The notes below the pieces were generated by a model. It searched no databases. It was not told the DNA's origin and worked only from the letters and a program-made list of their open reading frames with translations. From the NCBI RefSeq assembly GCF_024746835.1, contig NZ_CP080530.1, positions 868,001 through 932,000 of the forward strand: a stretch of 64,000 bases of DNA, written 5' to 3'. Both the position numbers and the translations under genes were made by a program. Shown piece by piece: positions 28,330-36,839 of the stretch. The stretch's first letter is position 1. Each line of letters begins with the position of its first letter. The stretch comes from Mesorhizobium sp. AR02. GTDB lineage: Bacteria; Pseudomonadota; Alphaproteobacteria; Rhizobiales; Rhizobiaceae.

Positions 28330-29034
28330 ATGACCGTGAGTGCACCGACCTACAAGAACCACCGCTATCCGATCGAAATCGTGGCCCGTGCTGTCTGGCT
28401 CTACTTCCGCTTCAATCTGAGCCTGCGCGATGTCGAGGAAATGCTGTTCGATCGCGGGATCGTCGTTTCCTACGAGACCATCCGCCGATGGTGCCGAAAG
28501 CACGGCCCTGATTATGCGCGCCGCATACGCCGCAAGTCGCCGACGAAAGATGATGTCTGGCACCTGGATGAAGTCGTGGTCCGCATCAACGGTCAGAAAT
28601 GCTGGTTGTGGAGAGCGGTTGATCAGGACGGATATGTGCTCGACGAGATTGTCCAGACGCGTCGCAACACCAAGGCCGCCAGGCGCCTGCTGACGCGACT
28701 TCTGAAGAAGCAGGGTCTGCCGCCAAAGCGTACGATCACCGACAAACTGCGCTCCTACGGGGCGGCCCAACGCCAGGTCATGCCGAACGTGGAACACCGC
28801 TCGCATAAAGGCTTGAACAACCGGGCGGAGAATTCTCATCTGCCGTTCCGAAAACGGGAACGAACGCGACAGGGTTTCCGGTCGGTCGGCTCATTGCAGC
28901 ATTTCGTGTCGATCTTCTCCGCCGTCCGAAATCTCTTCGTCCCATCCCAGACCAACCGCTCCGCAGCACAAATTCGAACCCATCGACGCCAGGCAATGGC
29001 CGCGTGGCAGGCCGTGAGTGCACGGCCTGCCTGA
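28330..29034 (+). CDS. IS6-family transposase (copy 2)
   Basis: A complete 234-residue DDE transposase, differing from copy 1 at only a handful of positions (for example GIVVSYET for GMVVSYET, NTKAARRLL for NSKAAKRLL). The IS66 insertion lies upstream in the terminal repeat, not in the gene, but it displaces the native left end and probably the promoter. Confidence 0.92.
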   Translation: MTVSAPTYKNHRYPIEIVARAVWLYFRFNLSLRDVEEMLFDRGIVVSYETIRRWCRKHGPDYARRIRRKSPTKDDVWHLDEVVVRINGQKCWLWRAVDQDGYVLDEIVQTRRNTKAARRLLTRLLKKQGLPPKRTITDKLRSYGAAQRQVMPNVEHRSHKGLNNRAENSHLPFRKRERTRQGFRSVGSLQHFVSIFSAVRNLFVPSQTNRSAAQIRTHRRQAMAAWQAVSARPA

Positions 29035-29152
29035 AAAGCGCGGTGTCGGCCTCACGCGGCCACATTTCAAACAACGTGACAACGCCACAAGAATCTCTGG
29101 TCGCTGTTTTCACGCATCCCAAGGGAGCCGCCACCCTCTCTCTTGGACGCGA

Positions 29153-29200
29153 AGCCCGCCGCTTGCTCCTCGGACAGTTGCACACGCGGCGGGCTTTTCT
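29153..29200 (+). terminator. Rho-independent terminator without its gene
   Basis: AGCCCGCCG pairs with CGGCGGGCT and is followed by TTTTCTTCTT. The loop is about 25 bases. No gene remains upstream on this strand because IS6 copy 2 ends at 29086; it may be the orphan terminator of a lost gene. Confidence 0.55.
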
Positions 29201-29336
29201 TCTTAGCCTGCACAGCATTCATGGGACATGGTGAGGATACCTGTTAAGCCGAACTCCGGTTAATTGGACATTCTGCGCGTTCAGATAGACGCGGCAACGT
29301 GAACTTTCCATCCTGCACGCATCCCGACTCGCCGCC

Positions 29337-30131
29337 TCAGTCACCGATACGGTTCATGATCCACTCGTGATAAGACGACACGCGCGTATACACACCGTAT
29401 GTCTTTCCGCATTTGTGCCCATGCGATACAATTCCAACCAAGATGGCGTTCTTGCCATGGCCTTTGGTCAGAGGACCTCCACTGTCCCCTTGGCAAGCAT
29501 CGGTCCAGCCGCTTTCGGTTCCGGCGCACATGTTCCCAGGAAAGATCCTTATCCTTTTATATTTGCGGCTGCACGTTTTGTTGTCGACGTACGGGACCTT
29601 GCCCTCTAGGAGCTCGTCTGATGGCTCTCCCTTATATCCTGTAGCTCCCTTACCCGTCACGGTAAGGTCCTCGCCAATACGAATGTGCGTCCTGGGGGTA
29701 GCAAGGCGAATGGCCACTGCGGGTCGCGTACTGTGCACCCGCACGAGCGCCACATCATGCTCCAATGTCTTGTCGTTATATTTTTCGTGAGGAATAAGCT
29801 GCTTTACATCTAACGAATGGCCACCCCTAACAAAGGCTTGGACCTGGTCGACTGTTGCACCCTCTAAACAGTGCGCCGCTGTGAGGATCCATCGCTTTCC
29901 GATCACCGTTCCACCGCACACCTGCCCGTCAATAATGAGTTCGACGTGCCAAGGATGCGCTTCGAACGTGGTCGGCCTGCCGAGCGTGACTTTCTGTTTC
30001 CCTCCAAAAGAACTCGTGGGCTCCGGCGTTGAATCAGGCCCGCCTTGTACAGAAGTTTGAGCATGGGCGTGTTGTCCACCAAAAAGGGCAGCGAGCGCGC
30101 AGAGGGCATGACGACGGGTGAGGTGTTGCAT
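29337..30131 (-). CDS. Secreted trypsin-like serine protease (S1 family)
   Basis: A 264-residue protein. Start at 30131 is supported by CGAGGAAACCG immediately before ATG. It has a signal peptide with an RR at positions 6-7 and a hydrophobic ALCALAALFGGQHAHA cut before QTS. The S1 fold and catalytic triad are complete: WILTAAHC (His), LEHDVALVRV (Asp), CQGDSGGPL (Ser), with Asp in WTDACQGDS at the S1 pocket suggesting trypsin-like (Lys/Arg) specificity. Several Cys pairs fit disulphides. Trypsin-type S1 proteases are uncommon in rhizobia. It sits alone between two inverted IS6 copies, a composite-transposon arrangement, so recent transfer is likely. Substrate unknown. Confidence 0.88.
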   Translation of the reverse strand: MQHLTRRHALCALAALFGGQHAHAQTSVQGGPDSTPEPTSSFGGKQKVTLGRPTTFEAHPWHVELIIDGQVCGGTVIGKRWILTAAHCLEGATVDQVQAFVRGGHSLDVKQLIPHEKYNDKTLEHDVALVRVHSTRPAVAIRLATPRTHIRIGEDLTVTGKGATGYKGEPSDELLEGKVPYVDNKTCSRKYKRIRIFPGNMCAGTESGWTDACQGDSGGPLTKGHGKNAILVGIVSHGHKCGKTYGVYTRVSSYHEWIMNRIGD

Positions 30132-30351
30132 CGGTTTCCTCGTACTATTTTGCATTGCATATGTACGGCCGTGTGCCGTTGGCGCGCCACTCCTGCCTGC
30201 CCACGCATTAGGTGGCAACCCCTCATCTCGGATGTGATTCGGAATGCCGCAGGCAACATGCTTTGTCCTCGATAGGACGCTCTGGTTGCCGTGGGCAGAG
30301 GACTTCTTCGGAAAGCGCGACGACGGCACGGGGCCCGTTATAGGCAGGCTC

Positions 30352-31165
30352 GGCGTTGTCACGTTGTCTGAAATGTGGCCGCGTGAGGCCGATACCGCGC
30401 TTTTCAGGCAGGCCGTGCACTCACGGCTTCCCACGCGGCCATGGTTTGGCGTCGATGGGTTCGAATTTGTGCTGCGGAGCGGTTGGTCTGGGATGGGACG
30501 AAGAGATTTCGGACGGCGGAGAAGATCGACACGAAATGCTGCAATGAGCCGACCGACCGGAAACCCTGTCGCGTTCGTTCCCGTTTTCGGAACGGCAGGT
30601 GAGAATTCTCCGCCCGGTTGTTCAAGCCTTTATGCGAGCGGTGTTCCACGTTCGGCATGAGCTGGCGTTTGGCCGCCCCGTAGGAGCGCAGTTTGTCTGT
30701 GATCATACGCTTTGGCGGCAGACCCTGCTTCTTCAGAAGTCGCGTCAGCAGGCGCCCGGCGGCCTTGGTGTTGCGACGCGTCTGGACAATCTCGTCGAGC
30801 ACATATCCGTCCTGATCAACCGCTCTCCACAACCAGCATTTCTGACCGTTGATGCGCACCACGACTTCATCCAGATGCCAGACATCGTCTTTCGTCGGCG
30901 ACTTGCGGCGTATGCGGCGCGCATAATCAGGGCCGTGCTTTCGGCACCATCGGCGGATGGTCTCGTAGGAAACGACGATCCCGCGATCGAGCAGCATTTC
31001 CTCGACATCGCGCAGGCTCAGATTGAAGCGGAAGTAGAGCCAGACAGCACGGGCCACGATTTCGATCGGATAGCGGTGGTTCTTGTAGGTCGGTGCACTC
31101 ACGGTCATGGTCATGGGCGCGCTGCTACCTCAATTTCCTTACCCCTCAATCAATGTGACAGCACC
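30352..31165 (-). mobile_element. IS6-family insertion sequence, copy 3 (inverted)
   Basis: An 814-bp copy in the opposite orientation: it begins GGCGTTGTCACGTTGTCTGA at 30352 and ends TCAATGTGACAGCACC at 31165. It has no matching 8-bp target duplication. On its right it cuts the hupS gene. Confidence 0.88.
30404..31114 (-). CDS. IS6-family transposase (copy 3)
   Basis: A 236-residue transposase, near-identical to copies 1 and 2 but with MTM at its start because of a short ACCATG duplication, and a few substitutions (GIVVSYET, KRMITDKLRSYGAAKRQLM). DDE motifs are intact (DVWHLDEVVV, ITDKLRSYG, NNRAENSHLPFRK). Confidence 0.92.
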   Translation of the reverse strand: MTMTVSAPTYKNHRYPIEIVARAVWLYFRFNLSLRDVEEMLLDRGIVVSYETIRRWCRKHGPDYARRIRRKSPTKDDVWHLDEVVVRINGQKCWLWRAVDQDGYVLDEIVQTRRNTKAAGRLLTRLLKKQGLPPKRMITDKLRSYGAAKRQLMPNVEHRSHKGLNNRAENSHLPFRKRERTRQGFRSVGSLQHFVSIFSAVRNLFVPSQTNRSAAQIRTHRRQTMAAWEAVSARPA

Positions 31166-31429
31166 GTCGAGCGAGATCATCGACAGCACGACGTCTTTGA
31201 CGAGCGGATGGGCCGAGCGGATGAAGCTCTCCGAACAGCAGGTGCATTCGAGCCCATGCATCCATATGACGGGAACGCGTTCCTTGGTTTCGAGTGCTTC
31301 TGCCATCGCTGTCGCGGCACCCGGGCCGAAGCCGAGGCTCGCGGCCGTCAGGCTGCAGAACTTGGTGAAACTGCGCCGGGTGATCCCTTGGCGACGAATG
31401 ACGTCATATAAGGTTTCGGCAGCTGCCAT
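31166..31429 (-). pseudogene. hupS: Uptake [NiFe]-hydrogenase small subunit, 5' fragment
   Basis: The first ~88 residues of Hup[21 protein letters not shown] with the twin-arginine motif RRSFTKFC, a hydrophobic stretch to ATAMAEALE, then [20 protein letters not shown], which contains the Cys ligands of the proximal Fe-S cluster, and [10 protein letters not shown], after which the reading enters IS6 copy 3. Ribosome site GGAGGAAG is in place. The remaining ~270 residues and hupL are not in the window. HupS with HupL recycles hydrogen made by nitrogenase; here it is inactive. Confidence 0.9.
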
Positions 31430-32146
31430 GTTGCTTCCTCCAGCAATTTCATCCCCATCGCATCGCCCGGATAGACGCCGGGCTCTGCCAGAAATGCTTG
31501 CTGCAAGAAGCGGACCAATTTAGTAGGGGTCAGAGGGATAATCACCCGGTTCGGGATAATGCTGTTTCCGACCCCACTGCGGACGTTGGAGGGTCCGCTA
31601 CCGGGTCGCAGCGCCAGCTCGCGTAGTCACGATTCAAACGGAAGCCAATAGCTGCACCCTTGAGGGGTTACCCAAGGCGGCCCTAAGCCCCAGTGGCGAA
31701 AGCTCAAGATGAATTAGGGCATACGCCTCGGCCCACGCCTTTGCGAGGAGCCCTGGATGCGAGATAGTTCGAGGAACTTTGGCCAAGCATTGGAAGTCCA
31801 CAGCAGGCGCGAAGGGCCATGTCTGCACCGACCCTTATCAAACATCGAGAAAGCCATTGCCAATCAATGAGTTGAACCGTTGAATCTTTTGGTGGCGTTT
31901 TCTGCCTCATCCTCGCTCTCCGATAGCTTCTCGGGTTTGATGTCGCAGCCCATGCCGCAATCATCTCGTTCCAGCGAATGGTCGAATTCTTCGCCATCAC
32001 ATCAGGTAGCAACCGCCACCAGTGCCCCTGCCACTCGCTTTGCGGTTGAGTGGCTTTCAAATGGTCTCACCTTGACTTTCAAATAGTCACGCCGATAATT
32101 TCTATCGGTCACCACTGAAATTTCAACCGGTCAGGAGATCGGAACG
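31430..32146. other. Upstream region of hupS and of the ATPase gene
   Basis: About 720 bp. Apart from the sigma54 promoter at 31502-31519 no feature is supported; short open frames on the minus strand (31634-32060) are not recognisable. Confidence 0.45.
31502..31519 (-). promoter_or_regulatory. Sigma54 (-24/-12) promoter of hupS
   Basis: On the minus strand TTGGTCCGCTTCTTGCAG has GG and GC separated by exactly 10 bases, matching the RpoN promoter consensus (TGG-N-C...TTGCA). It lies about 75 bp before the hupS start. Rhizobial hupS promoters are known to be RpoN- and NifA-dependent. A clear TGT-N10-ACA site was not found within the next 150 bp (one half-match near 31562-31577). Confidence 0.7.
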
Positions 32147-33373
32147 ATGGCTGATTACCCCCGCTTCGTTGAGCAACGCATCAAGGATGCGCTTTCAGAC
32201 ACTCGTGTCGTCTTGGTTGCTGGCCCTCGCCAATCCGGGAAAACGACCCTTGTGAGAAGGATGGCGGGCGCTGACGTTGCGTATCTTACTTTGGACAACG
32301 CGACTACGCTTGAGGCGGCGCAACAGGATCCCGTCGGATTCGTAAGGGGCATTGACCGAGCAGTAATCGACGAAATCCAGCGTGCTCCAGAACTTCTGCT
32401 CGCGATCAAGGAAAGCGTGGATGCCGATCAGCGTGCGGGACGGTTTCTTCTTACGGGTTCCGCCAATTTGATGACGCTTCCCCGTGTCGCGGATTCACTC
32501 GCTGGACGTATGGAGATCGTTCGTTTGCTGCCTCTGGCACAGAGCGAAATTCATGAAAATAGACCGAGCTTTCTCGAAAACCTGTTTCAAAACAAAATAG
32601 CCGCAGTTAAAAATTCAGTCCTCGGCGGAGATCTCGTCGGCGCTGTTCTTGCAGGGGGCTACCCAGAGGCGCTACGGCGCCCATCATGGTCACGGCGGCA
32701 GGACTGGTATGCGGACTACATAGAGGCGATCGTCCAGCGGGACGTTCGCGACATAGCTCAGGTTGATCAAATCAGCCAAATGCCCAGGCTCCTCCGCGTG
32801 CTTGCCGAACATTCTGGGCAGCTAGTGAACTATTCTGCCATCGGCAACTCGCTCGCAATGAATCACGTCACGACACGGAAATACGTGGACATCTTCGAAA
32901 GCCTTTTTCTGGTTCGAACCTTGCAACCTTGGTTCAGCAACAAACTCAAGCGGCTTACGAAAACTCCGAAAATCCACTTCCTGGATTCCGGCCTCCTCGC
33001 CGCGCTCCGGGATTTATCGCCTGATCACATTAGGAGTGACCGCGGAAAGTTCGGAGCATTGCTGGAAACTTTCGTATTCGCCGAAATTCTCAAGCTTGCA
33101 AGTTGGGCTGACGACCGTTTCGAGTTCTCTCAATTTCGGGACAAGCAGCACCACGAGGTCGATATCGTCATAGAGGACAGGAGAGGTCGAGTGACAGGGA
33201 TTGAGATAAAGGCAGCAGCCACAGTCACAAGCTCAGATTTCAAGGGCTTGCGAATGCTGGCAGAAGCATGCGGAGATCGTTTTGTCTCTGGAGTGGTGCT
33301 GTACGACCACGATAAGATTGTCCCATTCGGAGAGCGCCTCCATGCGGCACCGCTTTCGGTACTTTGGGGGTAG
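32147..33373 (+). CDS. AAA-type ATP-binding protein (AAA_14 + DUF4143)
   Basis: A 408-residue cytoplasmic protein of a widespread family. Walker A is VLVAGPRQSGKTTLVRRM (residues ~22-40), Walker B AVIDEIQRAPELLLAIK (~78), sensor-1 like GRFLLTGSANLM (~108). The C-terminal half is the DUF4143 domain, with HHEVDIVIEDRRGRVTGIEI (~345), a restriction-endonuclease-like 'D...E-x-K' strand. The exact cellular role of the family is not established; members are abundant in mobile DNA and archaeal-type gene sets. It stands alone with a start at ATG 32147. Confidence 0.85.
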   Translation: MADYPRFVEQRIKDALSDTRVVLVAGPRQSGKTTLVRRMAGADVAYLTLDNATTLEAAQQDPVGFVRGIDRAVIDEIQRAPELLLAIKESVDADQRAGRFLLTGSANLMTLPRVADSLAGRMEIVRLLPLAQSEIHENRPSFLENLFQNKIAAVKNSVLGGDLVGAVLAGGYPEALRRPSWSRRQDWYADYIEAIVQRDVRDIAQVDQISQMPRLLRVLAEHSGQLVNYSAIGNSLAMNHVTTRKYVDIFESLFLVRTLQPWFSNKLKRLTKTPKIHFLDSGLLAALRDLSPDHIRSDRGKFGALLETFVFAEILKLASWADDRFEFSQFRDKQHHEVDIVIEDRRGRVTGIEIKAAATVTSSDFKGLRMLAEACGDRFVSGVVLYDHDKIVPFGERLHAAPLSVLWG

Positions 33374-33651
33374 AGCAGGTACCGGTGCCGGATGGCCGTT
33401 GCTGCCGAATGCCGGAATTCTTCGCTCGCAATTGCTAGCCCAACATCAACACAACGCGCCGACTGCCGTTGTATCTCGCCGCGAACCGTCTTGCGTTTGT
33501 GGCCCCCTCGCCCTCACGGCCGGTTCAGCGTCGAACGTATCGTGCCGCGATGCATTCAAGGCCGCAACCAGAACGGCACCCGTGCGACCGCGGCAGAAGC
33601 CAGGGGTTACGTGCATCACGGCAAGACAATGGCGTCGGCAAGCCCGCCAGC

Positions 33652-33770
33652 ATCGTCGCAAGTGCGGGCCTGGGAACCGCCATTGTCGAGGCGCTGGTCA
33701 AGCAGCTGGAGGCCAACATCGAGGTCATCAGCGATAAGAACGGCACCAGCGTGTCGGTGACAAGGGCAAC
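33652..33770 (+). pseudogene. HWE/HisKA_2 histidine kinase, ATPase-domain C-terminal fragment
   Basis: The frame reads SAGLGTAIVEALVKQLEANI followed by EVISDKNGTSVSV, the G2-box and last strands of HATPase domains of HWE/HisKA_2 kinases. It has no upstream part. Confidence 0.6.
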
Positions 33771-33849
33771 ACCTTCACCTCGCGCGCGCCGCGGGCGGCG
33801 TAGCGTGATCCATCCGGTGGCGGGAGCCTTGGCGAATTATGGGCGGGCC

Positions 33850-34100
33850 TTTTTGCCAGTCCTGTGCACGACAAGAGCGGCGCCATCGTCCTGCGCCATC
33901 GTCCAGTATTTTACCTCCTTCGTCGATCTGACCAGGCACAAGGAGGAGCAGGCGCAATCCAAAATGCTCATCGACGAATTGAACCATCGGGTGAAGAACA
34001 CGCTGGCAACGGTGCAGTCGATCGTCTGGCAGGCGTCGCGAGCCAATTCCGATCCGCGGGCGATCCGCGAAGCGGTCGAGTCCCGGCTGGATCGGCCAGA
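33850..34100 (+). pseudogene. PAS-HWE histidine kinase fragment
   Basis: A second, separate fragment reads VHDKSGAIV in one frame, then YFTSFVDLTRHKEEQAQSKM and LIDELNHRVKNTLATVQSIV in another: the end of a PAS domain and the phosphoacceptor His region (ELNHRVKN) of HWE kinases. It stops matching after REAVESRL. The order of the two fragments (C-terminal before N-terminal) shows they come from two genes or a rearrangement. Confidence 0.65.
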
Positions 34101-34265
34101 AGGCGATCTGCCTTCTGGCCATAGTCCTCCTCGACCAACCAGGCCCAGCGGACCCATCGGCCGGGATTTTGGCGCTTTGAGAGCGGTGTCTTTCCAGTGG
34201 CCTGTCCCGGCTTCGGTGCTTTTTACTTACCAAGCTGCCTGACCGCCCTTGCTTTGGCCACTCGG

Positions 34266-34306
34266 ATTAGTGTAACCTTGATTACCGTAATCAGGATTAC
34301 GCTAAT
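34266..34306. promoter_or_regulatory. 41-bp imperfect palindrome abutting the next gene's ATG
   Basis: The arms match at about 17 of 20 positions around a central base, with a perfect core TGATTACCGTAATCA. The right arm overlaps the first base of the ATG at 34305. No ribosome site fits between them, so translation may be leaderless or the start may be elsewhere. Likely an autoregulatory operator or the recognition site of the encoded protein. Confidence 0.55.
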
Positions 34307-35702
34307 GTTCGTAGGTCGCGCCCAAGAGCTCTCCCGCCTCCGCAAGGAATTCTCCCTCGCTAGGCCCTCTTTGCTCGTGGTATATGGACGGCGCCGGATC
34401 GGGAAGTCCGCGCTGCTTAAGGAAGCTGCCAAGGACCGTCCCCACGTTCTCTATCAAGCGACGCGTGTCACCCCCACTCTGAATCTGGAGGGCTTCAAGG
34501 CGGAAATCGCCCGCTCGCTCGGCGCCGATCCCCTGTTGGACGGCCTCGGCGATTGGCTGAGCGTGCTGACATACCTCGCGCGTAAGGCCGAGGGAACGCT
34601 TGGGCTGATCGTCGTCCTGGACGAATTCCCCTACCTTGTCGAGGGCGACCAGGCGCTACCATCGATCATCCAAAAATTCTGGGACGCGGTCGTCGCCGCC
34701 GAGGGCAAGCTGAACTTGGTGCTCTGCGGGTCGATGATTGCCCAGATGGAGGATCTGCTGGCCGAGAGGAACCCACTCTACGGGCGCCAAACCCTACCCC
34801 TGGAAGTCAAGGCGCTGCCGCTGCGGGACGCGGCCGGGTTCTTCCCGGATTACCCTGCTGCGGATCGTATTTTTGCCTATGCCATCTTCGGTGGTATCCC
34901 CTTTTACCTAAGGCTCTGCGATCCGAGCGCAAGTCTCGAGGAGAACGTCACCAATTTGCTGCTCGCCGATACTGGGGCGCTGGTAGACGAGCCGAACGTC
35001 CTGCTCCAATCGGAACTTCGGGAGACCCAACGCTACGCCAGCATCCTGGCGGCGATCGCGGACGGCTGCACCAAACTCGGGGAAATCGGCGGCCGTCTCC
35101 GGGACATCAAGGATTCCGTTTCGCTGAGCCCCTACATGAAGCGGCTCGAGCGCATGCGGCTGGTTCGGACCGTACATTCCCTCGACGCCAACCCCAAGTC
35201 ACGGGACACGCGTTACTTCGTGGATGATCCGCTTGTTGCCTTCTGGCATCGGTTCGTTCGGCCGAACATGTCAAGTGTAATGCAGGGCTTCGGTCCCGAG
35301 ATTTGGCGGCACCAAGTGGTGCCGCGGCTGAACGAGTATATGGGCGGCGCGTTCGAGGAAATCTGCCGAGGGCACGCCCGCCGCCATGCGCAGGAGGCTC
35401 TTCCGTCTCCGGCCCAGGAGATCGGTCAAATCTGGGGTGCCGAATATGACATTGACGTAGCCGGACGCTTGCTGGACGGATCGATGCTATACGGCGAGTG
35501 CAAGTGGCGCCGCGGAATGATCGGGGCGGATGTCCTCGCGACACTGATCGAGCGCGCCGGAAGAACCGACTATGGTCGTGGCGTGGAAGATCGCCACTTC
35601 GTCCTATACGCGCGCACCGGTTTCAAGGCAGGTGTCCAAGAGCGTGCCAAGGAGGACGGGCGGATTGTGTTGCTGACGCCCGACACCATGCTCGCCCTCT
35701 GA
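34305..35702 (+). CDS. ATPase_2/DUF234 ATP-binding protein
   Basis: A 465-residue protein from the ATG at 34305, chosen because MFVGRAQELSRLRKEF is the conserved start of the ATPase_2 family ('F-x-x-R-x-x-E-L'). Walker A is VVYGRRRIGKSALLKEAA, Walker B LIVVLDEFPYL, and sensor region LNLVLCGSMIAQMEDLL. The C-terminal DUF234 part ends with a nuclease-like fold: GAEYDIDVAGRLLDGSMLYG then ECKWRR (D...E-x-K). Family members are common in archaea and sporadic in bacteria; function is not established. It is complete. The upstream frame to 34197 comes from the kinase relic and is not counted. Confidence 0.83.
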   Translation: MFVGRAQELSRLRKEFSLARPSLLVVYGRRRIGKSALLKEAAKDRPHVLYQATRVTPTLNLEGFKAEIARSLGADPLLDGLGDWLSVLTYLARKAEGTLGLIVVLDEFPYLVEGDQALPSIIQKFWDAVVAAEGKLNLVLCGSMIAQMEDLLAERNPLYGRQTLPLEVKALPLRDAAGFFPDYPAADRIFAYAIFGGIPFYLRLCDPSASLEENVTNLLLADTGALVDEPNVLLQSELRETQRYASILAAIADGCTKLGEIGGRLRDIKDSVSLSPYMKRLERMRLVRTVHSLDANPKSRDTRYFVDDPLVAFWHRFVRPNMSSVMQGFGPEIWRHQVVPRLNEYMGGAFEEICRGHARRHAQEALPSPAQEIGQIWGAEYDIDVAGRLLDGSMLYGECKWRRGMIGADVLATLIERAGRTDYGRGVEDRHFVLYARTGFKAGVQERAKEDGRIVLLTPDTMLAL

Positions 35703-35711
35703 AATCCTCAG

Positions 35712-35989
35712 TCAAATCGGGCGACGGTCGATGCGGTCCTCCGCCCAGTCACCCTCGCGGTTCAGTCCGACGCGTCCGGCTTTCTCGAGGGTACTGAGGA
35801 TCGGAGACAGGCGCTTGCGATGATGGTGACGGCGCGGATCGTCCCCGGACACCCGTGCCTCGTTGCGAACTCCTGCGAGCATTCGGCGGTCGACATCGGA
35901 TGCTTGGCGGTCCGCAGAATGTCGAGAGTCATCTGGCGCTTGTTTGTCTCGCCGATGACCTTGTCGAGTTCCATGACGCTTTCGGCCAT
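35712..35989 (-). pseudogene. Small winged-helix-like protein, frameshifted
   Basis: The frame from 35989 reads MAESVMELDKVIGETNKRQM followed by TLDILRTAKHPMSTAECSQE, which looks like the start of a small winged helix (helix-turn-helix, 'ILR...PMSTAE'). Near 35830 it shifts; the expected continuation RKRLSPILSTLEKAGRV lies in another frame ending at 35712. No family name is certain. Confidence 0.45.
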
Positions 35990-36034
35990 GGGCAGCCGGC
36001 CGCGGCGCTACTGAGACTGAAGGCCCAGTCGTTC

Positions 36035-36280
36035 CCAGAGCTTGGCGCGCGCATCGACAACCGCAAATCGCGTGATGGGTTCGGGGGCAAGCCACGCATG
36101 CTGGACGCCGAGCAGGTGGTGGAAATCACCGGCCACCCGGTTGGCGACGTTTGCCCTTCCGGCCTCGCCTCGCCACTGCCGGTCTATTGCGATGTGTCGC
36201 TACGCGCCCACGATCACGTGTGCCGGCGGCCGGCGAAACCAAGGCCAGCGGTAAGAATCGGCGTCAAATGGTGCGACACT
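36035..36280 (+). pseudogene. YbaK/EbsC-type aminoacyl-tRNA deacylase, C-terminal fragment
   Basis: The frame reads ARIDNRKSRDGFGGKPRMLD, then AEQVVEITGHPVGDVCPSGL and SPLPVYCDVSLRAHDHV, which matches the C-terminal half of YbaK-domain proteins (RML...E-V-x-x-x-T-G-H-P-V-G-G-V-x-P-F-G ... LPVY-D-SL). The N-terminal half is missing and the frame shifts near 36220. The intact enzyme would hydrolyse mischarged tRNA. Confidence 0.65.
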
Positions 36281-36360
36281 GCCAAGGTGCCGGAGCTGCG
36301 ACGGATACAAGAATCGACTGACAGCGATGAGCAGCAGCGCCAAAGCCCAGTGACAGGCCG

Positions 36361-36717
36361 TTAAGCGCCGGGCAGCGTGCCCTTCGCCGACATCTCGAAG
36401 ACATCGAGCAGGATGGCCAGCCCGACCCCGCACGCGGTCAGGATGAGGCCGGCCATGAAGATGCGGTTGGCGCGTTCGTAGATGGGTCGGCGCAGCGAAC
36501 TCATGTCGAGCAGCTTGGACAGCGCCCGCATCTGCAACGCGATGCCGACCAGTATCGGCACAACGGCGAATAGGTCGTAGAGCCGCCATGGCACGGGGTT
36601 TGCCGCCCAATGCGTGACGAAGCCGAGCGAAAAGGCAAGCAGGATGCCCACGACAGTGATTGTGCCATTGCGGAAAATCGTGTCGATCAGCTCTTCCTTC
36701 GGATCATGCTCGTCCAA
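36361..36717 (-). CDS. Small hypothetical membrane protein
   Basis: About 118 residues from a TTG start chosen because GGGAGGGGAGGGACGC lies just before it; a GTG at 36756 is the alternative. It has about three hydrophobic segments (ITVVGILLAFSLGFVTHWA, LYDLFAVVPILVGIALQM, IFMAGLILTACGVGLAILLD) and an acidic N-terminus (DEHDPKEELIDTI). No family was recognised, and no neighbour suggests a role. Confidence 0.6.
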   Translation of the reverse strand: MDEHDPKEELIDTIFRNGTITVVGILLAFSLGFVTHWAANPVPWRLYDLFAVVPILVGIALQMRALSKLLDMSSLRRPIYERANRIFMAGLILTACGVGLAILLDVFEMSAKGTLPGA

Positions 36718-36839
36718 GCGTCCCTCCCCTCCCTCAGCAGTAAGAGGGCTTTGCACAGTGTGAGACTAAGCTCTCGGGAAAGCCTGTACATCGCCGCCAG
36801 TTAGTCAAGAGGGCTTCTGGCAAAGCGAACAGGTGGCTG

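Larger units (their letters stand above)
25686..29086 (+). mobile_element. IS6-family insertion sequence, copy 2, interrupted by IS66
   Basis: The left end GGTGCTGTCACATTGATT starts at 25686 and the right end finishes at 29086. A 2585-bp IS66 element sits inside the left end. Without it the copy would be ~808 bp and nearly identical to copy 1. No matching 8-bp duplication flanks the outer ends. Confidence 0.88.

Noticed and set aside
34197..34304. Upstream extension of the DUF234 ATPase
   Set aside because: It crosses the palindrome and kinase debris; the family starts at MFVGRAQEL.
35855..36364. Treating the 169-codon plus frame as an intact gene
   Set aside because: Only the middle ~80 residues match YbaK; the ends are unrelated frame read-through.
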